Shown here in pieces: positions 1-5,293 of a DNA stretch of 5,882 nt (the stretch's first letter is position 1; each line of letters opens with the position of its first letter). The notes beneath the pieces are model-generated. The model had not been told where the DNA came from and ran no database searches. It worked only from the letters and a program-made list of their open reading frames with translations. The position numbers and the translations under genes were made by a program. This DNA comes from an uncultured beta proteobacterium (lineage in GTDB: Bacteria > Pseudomonadota > Gammaproteobacteria > Burkholderiales > Burkholderiaceae_C). The stretch is from the NCBI GenBank assembly GCA_903870955.1, contig CAIQEX010000223.1, positions 1-5,882 on the forward strand, given 5' to 3'.

Positions 1-401
1 GCGGTTACCCCGGCATGGCCGAGGTGGGCAATATGCCGCTGCCACCCAAGGTACTGAAGAAGGGCATTACCGACATGGTGCGCATCAGCGATGGCCGCAT
101 GAGCGGCACCGCCTACGGCACGGTGGTGCTGCACACCTCGCCTGAAGCGGCAGCCGGGGGCACGCTGGCCTTGGTGCAGAACGGCGACATGATTGAGCTC
201 GACGTAGCTGGTCGCCGCTTGCATCTGGAAGTGAGCGACGAAGTGCTGGCCGAGCGCCGCAAGCTGTGGGTGGCCCCTGAAGCACCCAAGCGGGGTTACC
301 AGAAGCTGTATGTGGAAACCGTACAGCAAGCGCATCTGGGTGCCGACCTGGATTTTCTGGTGGGCGGCAGCGGTGCCGGCATCCCGCGCGACTCGCATTG
401 A
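1..401 (+). CDS. IlvD/Edd-family sugar-acid dehydratase, C-terminal part (probable L-arabonate dehydratase)
   Basis: This is the 3' end of a gene cut by the window edge; the reading frame begins at base 3 (GYPGMAEVGN...) and ends at TGA 399-401, so about 133 residues are visible. The family dehydrates aldonic acids or dihydroxy acids to 2-keto-3-deoxy acids, using an Fe-S cluster and Mg2+. The stretch RISDGRMSGTAYGTVVLH followed by PEAAAGG carries the conserved S-D-G-R-x-S-G motif, whose second serine is the proposed catalytic base in the family. The ending GGSGAGIPRDSH resembles the C-terminus of pentonate dehydratases (L-arabonate/D-xylonate) rather than IlvD proper. The first ATG in view (base 15) is internal, not a start. 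The next two genes supply the later steps of a non-phosphorylative pentose route, which favours a pentonate substrate. L-arabonate is inferred because the following dehydratase is of the DHDPS fold, unlike the XylX used in the xylose Weimberg pathway. Confidence 0.88.
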   Translation, partial: GYPGMAEVGNMPLPPKVLKKGITDMVRISDGRMSGTAYGTVVLHTSPEAAAGGTLALVQNGDMIELDVAGRRLHLEVSDEVLAERRKLWVAPEAPKRGYQKLYVETVQQAHLGADLDFLVGGSGAGIPRDSH

Positions 402-445
402 ACGACTCCTCTGGTACGCACCGGATTCAATTCACAAAGCACTGA

Positions 446-1885
446 ATGACACAAGAACACAACAACCTGATCCATGGCGAATGGGTGGCGGGCACGGCCT
501 ATTCACCCAACGTCAACCCTTCCAACACGGCCGATGTTCAGGGGCATTACACGCAAGCCAGTGCTGCCCAGTTGGACAGCGCTGTGCAAGCCGCCCGCGC
601 GGCCTTCGCCAGCTGTTCCATCTCTGGCATTCAAGCCCGTGCCGACGCACTGGACAAGATCGGTACTGAGATCCTGGCGCGACGCGAAGAACTCGGCACG
701 CTACTGGCCCGCGAAGAGGGCAAGACCAAGCCCGAAGGCATTGGCGAAGCAGCGCGTGCCGGCAACATCTTCAAGTTCTTTGCCGGTGAATGCTTGCGTC
801 TGGCAGGCGAGACACTGCCCTCGGTACGGCCCGGCATTGGCGTGGAAATCACCCGTGAGCCACTCGGTGTGATTGGCATCATCACGCCCTGGAATTTCCC
901 CATCGCCATTCCGGCCTGGAAGATTGCACCGGCTCTGGCCTATGGCAATTGCGTGGTCTTCAAGCCGGCCGACTTGGTGCCGGGTTGCGCCTGGGCGCTG
1001 GCCGAAATCATCAGCCGCAGCGGCATCCCCGCAGGCGTCTTCAATCTGGTGATGGGCCGCGGCAGCGTCATTGGCGACCCGCTGGTGACCCATCCCGGCA
1101 TCGATGCCATCAGCTTCACCGGCTCGCAATCCGTGGGTAACCGCATCGCCCTGCAATGCGCGACCAGCCTGAAGAAGTTCCAACTGGAAATGGGCGGCAA
1201 AAATCCGCAGGTCATTCTGGATGACGCCAATCTGGCACAGGCTGTGGAACTCAGCGTGCAAAGCGCCTTCTTCTCGACCGGCCAGCGCTGCACCGCGTCC
1301 AGCCGTTTGATCGTGACCGATGGCATCTACGAAAAGTTTGTGGAAGGCATGAAGGCGCGCATGGCAACGCTGAAGATTGGCGACGCGCTGGAGGCGGGTA
1401 TCGACATTGGCCCGGTGGCGTCACTTGCCCAGTTGGAGCAGGACCTGGGCTATGTCGGCATTGCACAAAGCGAAGGCGGCACCCTGGTGGCGGGCGGTGA
1501 GCGCCTGCAACGGGGCACCGATGGCTTCTACATGCAACCCGCGCTGATCACCGACACCACGTCTGCCATGCGCATCAACCGCGAGGAAGTGTTCGGCCCG
1601 GTCGCCAGCATCATCCGCGTCAAAGACTACGACGCGGCTTTGGCTGAAGCCAACAACACGCCCTTCGGCCTGTCTGCCGGCATTGCCACCAGCAGCCTGA
1701 AATACGCCACGCACTTCAAGCGCCATTCGCAAGCCGGCATGGTGATGGTGAACCTGCCGACTGCTGGTGTCGACTACCACGTGCCCTTCGGAGGACGCAA
1801 GGGTTCCAGCTACGGTCCGCGTGAGCAGGGCCGCTACGCGCAGGAGTTTTTCACCGTGGTGAAAACTTCTTACACAGGAATGTGA
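446..1885 (+). CDS. Aldehyde dehydrogenase, alpha-ketoglutaric semialdehyde (2,5-dioxovalerate) type
   Basis: A complete 479-residue NAD(P)+-dependent aldehyde dehydrogenase, the normal length for the family. Visible landmarks are ITPWNFP with Asn150, VFKPA with the cofactor-binding Lys173, the FTGS cofactor loop (224-227), LEMGGKNP with general base Glu248, GQRCTA with catalytic nucleophile Cys282, EEVFGP with Glu381, and the C-terminal segment GGRKGSSYGPREQG (449-462). That last segment is characteristic, from memory, of alpha-ketoglutaric semialdehyde dehydrogenases, which make 2-oxoglutarate in the last step of arabinose, xylose and hexarate oxidation. The protein is soluble with no signal peptide. 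The ATG at 446 lies 44 bases after the upstream stop and has no good Shine-Dalgarno sequence (only AAAG-like bases before it). It is still the natural start, because the N-terminus (IHGEWVAG) begins where family members begin. Function as an ALDH is near certain; the substrate is inferred from its neighbours. Confidence 0.93.
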   Translation: MTQEHNNLIHGEWVAGTAYSPNVNPSNTADVQGHYTQASAAQLDSAVQAARAAFASCSISGIQARADALDKIGTEILARREELGTLLAREEGKTKPEGIGEAARAGNIFKFFAGECLRLAGETLPSVRPGIGVEITREPLGVIGIITPWNFPIAIPAWKIAPALAYGNCVVFKPADLVPGCAWALAEIISRSGIPAGVFNLVMGRGSVIGDPLVTHPGIDAISFTGSQSVGNRIALQCATSLKKFQLEMGGKNPQVILDDANLAQAVELSVQSAFFSTGQRCTASSRLIVTDGIYEKFVEGMKARMATLKIGDALEAGIDIGPVASLAQLEQDLGYVGIAQSEGGTLVAGGERLQRGTDGFYMQPALITDTTSAMRINREEVFGPVASIIRVKDYDAALAEANNTPFGLSAGIATSSLKYATHFKRHSQAGMVMVNLPTAGVDYHVPFGGRKGSSYGPREQGRYAQEFFTVVKTSYTGM

Positions 1886-1888
1886 GGA
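1884..1888 (+). promoter_or_regulatory. Ribosome binding site GAGGA deciding the keto-deoxyarabonate dehydratase start
   Basis: GAGGA overlaps the stop codon of the upstream aldehyde dehydrogenase and lies five bases before the ATG at 1894. This spacing supports the ATG rather than the GTG at 1882, and is consistent with coupled translation of the two genes. Confidence 0.6.
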
Positions 1889-1893
1889 CGCGC

Positions 1894-2829
1894 ATGAACA
1901 CCCGACTGTCACCTCGCTACAAGGGCGTGTTTCCGGTGGTACCGACCACCTTCACTGAAAGCGGTGCGCTCGATCTGGAAAGCCAGAAGCGCTGTGTCGA
2001 TTTCATGATCGACGCGGGCTCCAACGGCCTGTGCATCCTGGCCAACTTTTCGGAACAGTTTGTGTTGTCGGACGCCGAGCGCGAACTGCTGACCCGGACC
2101 ATGCTGGAACATGTGGCAGGGCGCGTACCCGTCATCGTCACCACCACGCATTTCAGCTCGCTGGTGTGTGCCGAGCGCAGCAAACAGGCACAGGACCTGG
2201 GAGCCTCCATTGTGATGGTGATGCCGCCCTACCACGGAGCCACCTTTCGTGTACCGGAGCCGCAGATTTACAGCTTCTACCAAGCCGTCTCCGACGCGAT
2301 TTCGATCCCCATCATGATTCAGGATGCACCGGCCAGCGGCACGGTGCTTAGCGCCGCGTTTCTGGCCCGCATGGCGCAGGAGCTTGAACAGGTTGCCTAT
2401 TTCAAGATTGAAACCGCGGGTGCGGCTTCCAAATTGCGCGAGCTGATACGCCTGGGCGGCGATGCCATCGAAGGCCCCTGGGACGGCGAGGAAGCCATCA
2501 CGCTGCTACCCGATCTGGACGCTGGCGCTACCGGTGCCATGACCGGCGGCGGCTTCCCGGACGGCATCCGCAAGATCGTCGATGCCTATGCCGCAGGTCG
2601 ACGCGAAGACGCAGTGCAGGCCTACCAGGAATGGCTGCCATTGATCAACTTCGAGAATCGCCAATGCGGACTATTGGCGGCTAAAGCGTTGATGAAAGAG
2701 GGCGGCGTCATTGCCTGCGAGGCACCCCGCCACCCGCTCCCATCCATGCACCCGGACACCCGCGCAGGACTCATCGAAACCGCCAAGCGGCTGGACCCGC
2801 TGGTGTTGCGGTGGGGTCACTGTCACTAA
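1894..2829 (+). CDS. DHDPS/NAL-superfamily dehydratase, probable L-2-keto-3-deoxyarabonate dehydratase
   Basis: A 311-residue class I aldolase-fold protein; the superfamily norm is about 290-310. Lys171 in AYFKIET sits where the Schiff-base lysine of dihydrodipicolinate synthase lies. Two superfamily signatures are altered: the GTTGE motif is ANFSEQF (50-56), and the catalytic YNxP tyrosine segment is IQDAP (142-146), with Gln at the tyrosine position. I recall these changes from 2-keto-3-deoxy-arabonate dehydratases, which dehydrate and decarboxylate or deaminate nothing else, giving alpha-ketoglutaric semialdehyde, the substrate of the dehydrogenase just upstream. The ATG at 1894 is chosen over the in-frame GTG at 1882 because GAGGA (1884-1888) is spaced five bases from it, whereas the GTG has CAGGA only two bases away. 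The gene starts 8 bases after the upstream stop, so translation is probably coupled. The alternative, 5-keto-4-deoxyglucarate dehydratase, gives the same product but fits the IlvD-type neighbour less well. Confidence 0.85.
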   Translation: MNTRLSPRYKGVFPVVPTTFTESGALDLESQKRCVDFMIDAGSNGLCILANFSEQFVLSDAERELLTRTMLEHVAGRVPVIVTTTHFSSLVCAERSKQAQDLGASIVMVMPPYHGATFRVPEPQIYSFYQAVSDAISIPIMIQDAPASGTVLSAAFLARMAQELEQVAYFKIETAGAASKLRELIRLGGDAIEGPWDGEEAITLLPDLDAGATGAMTGGGFPDGIRKIVDAYAAGRREDAVQAYQEWLPLINFENRQCGLLAAKALMKEGGVIACEAPRHPLPSMHPDTRAGLIETAKRLDPLVLRWGHCH

Positions 2830-3165
2830 TAGCCCCCACGTTCGTTCGCTGCGCGTAACTCTCTGCCCCCTCAAGGGGCCAATCCCGCTTGGGGCGGCCC
2901 GGCGCGGGATTGCTAGCCCCCACGTTCGCTCATTGCATGTGGCTCTCTGCCCACTCAGGGGGCTAACCCGACTTGGGGCGGCCCGGCGCGGGATTGCTAG
3001 CCCCCACGTTCGTTCGCTGCGCGTAACTCTCTGCCCCCTCAAGGGGCCAATCCCGCTTGGGGCGGCCCGGCGCGGGATTCAGTAGCCCCCACGTTCGCCC
3101 ATTGCATGTGGCTCTCTGCCCCCTCAAGGGGCCAATCCCGCTTGGGGCGGCCCGGCGCGGGATTC
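2830..3165. repeat. Four tandem copies of an 84-bp double-hairpin repeat in a convergent intergenic gap
   Basis: Units lie at 2830-2913, 2914-2997, 2998-3082 and 3083-3165. Each starts TAGCCCCCACGTTCG and ends around GGCGCGGGATT. Units 1 and 3 are identical over their first 82 bases. Units 2 and 4 share a different head (CATTGCATGTGGCTC), so the order is A-B-A-B, but the tail of unit 4 is of the A type. Each unit holds two potential hairpins: GCCCC/GGGGC with a 5-base loop (2865-2879 in unit 1), and AATCCCGC/GCGGGATT with the 15-base loop TTGGGGCGGCCCGGC (2881-2911 in unit 1). In unit 2 both stems are damaged. The array begins one base after the stop codon of the + strand operon and ends 11 bases from the stop codon of the opposing oxidoreductase gene. 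A role as a bidirectional transcription barrier is inferred. There is no real gene here: the ORFs running through it exist because 84 is a multiple of three. Confidence 0.93.
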
Positions 3166-3176
3166 ACTTCTGATTG

Positions 3177-4337
3177 TTAAACCGTGGTCCACGCGCCATT
3201 GCTGGCATTGGAGCGGATCACGGCGTCGACAAACTGCAGGCCTAACAGTCCGTCATGGGCATTGGGGAAATGCAGGGCCAGGGGATCGGCTGCCTTGCCG
3301 GCGCGGCGCGCGGCAATCGCCTGCGCCGCATCCGAATAGATATTCGCAAAACACTCGTGAAAGCCTTCCGGGTGCCCGGCAACGATGCGCGAGGAGTGAG
3401 CCGACAGCGGCAGGGTGCCGGGGCCGTTGGGCGTGCGCGTCTGCGCCGGAGCGCCATGGGGCTTGAAGCTCAGAAGTTGCGGAATTTCCTGTTGCCACTC
3501 CAGCGATCCCAAGGACCCGCTGACCCGAATACGCAAGGCGTTTTCCACACCGGCAGCAGCCTGCGTAACCCAGAAGCTACCGCGAGCGCCATTGCCCATG
3601 CGCAGCATGGCACCCGCATAGTCGTGCGTGACGCGTGTTGGCACTACCGTCCCGACCTCGGCTGCTACCTGGGCCACTTCCAGTCCCGTGATGAACCGTA
3701 GCAGGTTGTGGGCATGGGTGCCGATATCGCCCATCACCAAGGAGGGACCGCCGCGTGCGGCATCGTCTTTCCAGGGGGAGCGGGAGACACCGGGTTGGGA
3801 ACGACCGCCTTGCACATACTCAACCTGTACCAGTCGGATATCGCCCAAATCACCGGCAGCCACCATGGCGCGCGCCTGCCTGACCATGGGATAGCCGGTG
3901 TAGTTGTGCGTCAAGCAGAACACCAGGCCACTGTCCTTGACTTTTTGAATGAGCAACTGCGCTTCGTCGAGCGTATTGGTCATGGGCTTGTCACAGATGA
4001 CATCCATGCCAGCGCTCAAGGCGGCCATGGAGAACTGGAAGTGGCTGTCGTTGGGCGTCATGATCGCCACCACATCGGCGCCGTCGTCGCGGGCAGCCTC
4101 GCCAGCTATCAGCAACTCTCCATCGGCATAGCAACGATCTGCTGCAAGACCGAGTTCGCGTCCGGCCTGTACAGAACGCTCGGCATTGGACGACAGACAG
4201 GCGGCAACCAGTTCATAGCGGTCATCTATGCGTGCTGCCTGGCGGTGCATGGCGCCAATAAAGGAGCCGGGACCGCCACCAATCACGGCCAGTCGCAAAC
4301 GCCGACCCAACAGGGAAATCACGGGATTCAATGACAT
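3177..4337 (-). CDS. Gfo/Idh/MocA-family NAD(P)-dependent oxidoreductase
   Basis: A 386-residue cytosolic dehydrogenase of the glucose-fructose oxidoreductase / inositol dehydrogenase family, a typical length. The N-terminal Rossmann fold has GGGPGSFIGAMHR (20-32) binding the dinucleotide. Next comes TPNDSHF (94-100), then CDKP (115-118) with the conserved Lys117, then THNYTGYPMVRQAR (143-156). The motif MGDIGTHAHNL (202-212) carries the family's Asp204 and catalytic His208. The family oxidises or reduces a sugar, cyclitol or sugar-derivative hydroxyl; the substrate cannot be told from sequence. The start is supported by GAGG (+ strand 4345-4348) seven bases before the ATG. It converges on the pentose operon and is separated from it by the repeat array, so it is a separate transcription unit. 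It could act on a related sugar, but the azospirillar type of L-arabinose dehydrogenase is shorter (about 310 residues), so I do not assign that role. Confidence 0.92.
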   Translation of the reverse strand: MSLNPVISLLGRRLRLAVIGGGPGSFIGAMHRQAARIDDRYELVAACLSSNAERSVQAGRELGLAADRCYADGELLIAGEAARDDGADVVAIMTPNDSHFQFSMAALSAGMDVICDKPMTNTLDEAQLLIQKVKDSGLVFCLTHNYTGYPMVRQARAMVAAGDLGDIRLVQVEYVQGGRSQPGVSRSPWKDDAARGGPSLVMGDIGTHAHNLLRFITGLEVAQVAAEVGTVVPTRVTHDYAGAMLRMGNGARGSFWVTQAAAGVENALRIRVSGSLGSLEWQQEIPQLLSFKPHGAPAQTRTPNGPGTLPLSAHSSRIVAGHPEGFHECFANIYSDAAQAIAARRAGKAADPLALHFPNAHDGLLGLQFVDAVIRSNASNGAWTTV

Positions 4338-4359
4338 GTTGTCGCCTCTTTATAGATTC

Positions 4360-4446
4360 TCGCCCCCACGGTTGCCCACGGTGTGTGGCGCCCTGCCCCC
4401 AGAGGGGGCTGCTTTTTGCCTTGGGGCGGCCCGACGGCAAAAATGC
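4360..4446. repeat. Divergent fifth copy of the double-hairpin repeat, upstream of the oxidoreductase
   Basis: The stretch starts TCGCCCCCACGGTTGCCCA and ends with CTTGGGGCGGCCCGAC plus a right arm, and it aligns to the 84-bp units in the same orientation. The first hairpin is GCCCCC-AGA-GGGGGC (4395-4409). The second has arms TTTTTGCC (4413-4420) and GGCAAAAA (4436-4443) around a 15-base loop that differs from the array's loop at only one base. The arms share little sequence with AATCCCGC/GCGGGATT of the array, yet pair perfectly. It sits between the infA terminator and the oxidoreductase ribosome binding site. The GC hairpin followed by TGCTTTTT could act as an intrinsic terminator for + strand transcription. 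Confidence 0.85.
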
Positions 4447-4450
4447 AGGC

Positions 4451-4478
4451 AAAAAAAAGCCGCCTGTTTAGAGCGGCT
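4451..4478 (-). terminator. Rho-independent terminator of infA
   Basis: Read on the minus strand, AGCCGC pairs with GCGGCT around a 9-base loop and is followed at once by a run of T (eight A on the + strand at 4451-4458, the last also closing the stem). The arms are 4473-4478 and 4458-4463. It begins 13 bases past the infA stop codon, the classical layout of an intrinsic terminator. Confidence 0.88.
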
Positions 4479-4491
4479 AGTTTGGCAGAAT

Positions 4492-4746
4492 TTACTGCGG
4501 ACGTCGGGGCGTCATGGGCCCACGGCCTTCGATATGGCGGAAATTGATGCGACCCTTGCTCAGGTCGTAAGGCGAGAGTTCCAGGGATACGCGGTCACCC
4601 GCGAGGATGCGGATATGGTTCTTGCGCATCTTGCCAGCCGAATACGCGATCAACTGGTGACCGTTGTCCAGGGTCACGCGAAAGCGCGTGTCTGGCAGCA
4701 CTTCGTTGACAACGCCCATCATTTCAATCAGTTCTTCTTTAGCCAT
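4492..4746 (-). CDS. infA: Translation initiation factor IF-1, long form with C-terminal extension
   Basis: An 84-residue S1-type OB-fold protein that binds the A site of the 30S subunit during initiation. The core matches IF-1 closely: [13 protein letters not shown], then [11 protein letters not shown] (20-30), [14 protein letters not shown] (38-51) and the near-invariant [12 protein letters not shown] (56-67). Typical 72-residue IF-1 ends just after the FR at 69-70; here a Pro/Arg-rich tail [14 protein letters not shown] (71-84) follows. From memory, many Burkholderiales carry two infA genes, a 72-residue one in the ribosomal protein operon and a longer second one. This copy has no ribosomal protein genes beside it and fits the second type. 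AAGGA (+ strand 4754-4758) lies seven bases before the ATG. It ends in an intrinsic terminator, so it is the last gene of its transcript. Confidence 0.96.
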   Translation of the reverse strand: MAKEELIEMMGVVNEVLPDTRFRVTLDNGHQLIAYSAGKMRKNHIRILAGDRVSLELSPYDLSKGRINFRHIEGRGPMTPRRPQ

Positions 4747-4767
4747 GGTTAGATCCTTAAGCTCTCT

Positions 4768-4797
4768 ATTATCGTACGTTTAGTGGGTGCGTGTCTT
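4768..4797 (-). promoter_or_regulatory. infA: Possible sigma-70 promoter for infA
   Basis: On the minus strand AAGACA (+ strand 4792-4797, 4 of 6 matches to TTGACA) and GATAAT (4768-4773, 5 of 6 to TATAAT) are 18 bases apart. Transcription would start near 4761, leaving a leader of about 15 bases that still includes the AAGGA ribosome site. The -35 element lies inside the end of the upstream small gene. A match of this quality can arise by chance, so this is tentative. Confidence 0.35.
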
Positions 4798-4986
4798 CTC
4801 ATGTACCCAATCGATGCCCTGGGCCAACGCATAGTGGGCCGCGGCATCGTGTGTGAGGAAGTCATCGCGAAAGCGCATGACGCGGTCGGTGGAGGCGCTA
4901 CCGCTTCCGCTGGCAATGGAAACCAAGGCTCCAAAGCGACCGCTTGTCAGCGGTTGAGGGCAGGCCGCAATGCGGTATTTGCCCAT
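4780..4986 (-). CDS. Small conserved-looking hypothetical protein (68 aa) upstream of infA
   Basis: I do not recognise the family with certainty. The 68 residues begin MGKYRIAACPQPL, continue with GRFGALVSIASGSGSASTDR (16-35) and end ALAQGIDWVHEK (53-64). This reads as a compact alpha/beta fold: strands in the first half, then a helix from the HDAAAHYALAQG part. There is no signal peptide, membrane segment or cysteine motif. The codons are GC-rich at third positions like those of neighbouring genes, which supports coding. The frame stays open upstream to 5226, but that part looks non-coding (AT-rich stretches, low-complexity basic translation), so a start at 4986 is preferred. A second possible ATG is at 5028 (adding MIQNNNFSLLSPVT). 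Neither has a Shine-Dalgarno sequence. It stops 33 bases before infA and may be cotranscribed with it. Confidence 0.62.
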   Translation of the reverse strand: MGKYRIAACPQPLTSGRFGALVSIASGSGSASTDRVMRFRDDFLTHDAAAHYALAQGIDWVHEKTRTH

Positions 4987-5293
4987 GGTTACGGGGGACA
5001 GTAGCGAAAAATTATTATTCTGAATCATTGAAAAACACATTGGAAAACCAGTTGCACGGGCCGCTGGCAGGGACTTCGTGCAGAAAAAAAGGGAGAAATA
5101 ACCGCTGGGCCGTGAGAGTGCTGTGCGGTGCGCTTTGAAATTGCTGAACGGACGACCCCTCTGCCAGGGGCCGGTGCAGTGTTGCGTTTTGATGAATTGC
5201 CTAAGGGGCAAACCGCAGATGTGCACAGTCAGTTCGCATGAAGCGACCCGCTAATGTAACACGGTTACTAAAATCGATGGAAAATAGCCAGCT
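4987..5293. other. Divergent intergenic region between the small gene and the amidotransferase
   Basis: I see no convincing gene in these roughly 300 bases. The part at 5001-5060 is AT-rich (ATTATTATTCTGAATCATTG) and could hold the minus-strand promoter: AATAAT on the minus strand (+ 5012-5017) resembles a -10 box, but no good -35 lies 16-18 bases away. A short hairpin CCCCT-CTGCC-AGGGG sits at 5156-5170. The part at 5256-5293 holds an inverted repeat and the leader of the amidotransferase gene. Short ORFs on the + strand here look like chance. Confidence 0.5.
5256..5268. promoter_or_regulatory. Inverted repeat GTAAC-ACG-GTTAC, possible operator
   Basis: A perfect 5-3-5 inverted repeat lies 25 bases upstream of the amidotransferase start. 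It abuts TAAAAT (5269-5274), which resembles a -10 box, although no convincing -35 is seen. A repressor site overlapping the promoter is the inferred role. A five-base arm could occur by chance. Confidence 0.3.

Noticed and set aside
701..1261. 186-residue minus-strand ORF
   Set aside because: It is an antisense shadow of the aldehyde dehydrogenase, whose catalytic motifs are all present on the + strand.
1882..1893. GTG start at 1882 for the keto-deoxyarabonate dehydratase
   Set aside because: The ribosome site would be only two bases away, whereas the ATG at 1894 has GAGGA at five bases.
2671..3085. Open frames on both strands across the repeat array giving repetitive proteins (for example ERTWGLAIPRRAAPS repeated)
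   Set aside because: They are open only because the 84-bp unit is 28 codons long. They overlap the end of a real gene and have no start signals or known domain.
2830..3165. CRISPR array
   Set aside because: The units follow one another directly without unique spacers, are 84 bp long and are internally structured; no cas gene is nearby.
3708..4334. 208-residue + strand ORF
   Set aside because: It lies entirely opposite the well-supported oxidoreductase and is a shadow of its codon pattern.
4228..4752. 174-residue + strand ORF across the oxidoreductase start, the fifth repeat and infA
   Set aside because: It spans two real minus-strand genes and a terminator and has no recognisable protein features.
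4987..5226. N-terminal extension of the small minus-strand gene to 148 residues
   Set aside because: The added part has no regular coding look, includes AT-rich stretches and crosses the likely promoter region. The homology-like part begins at MGKYR.
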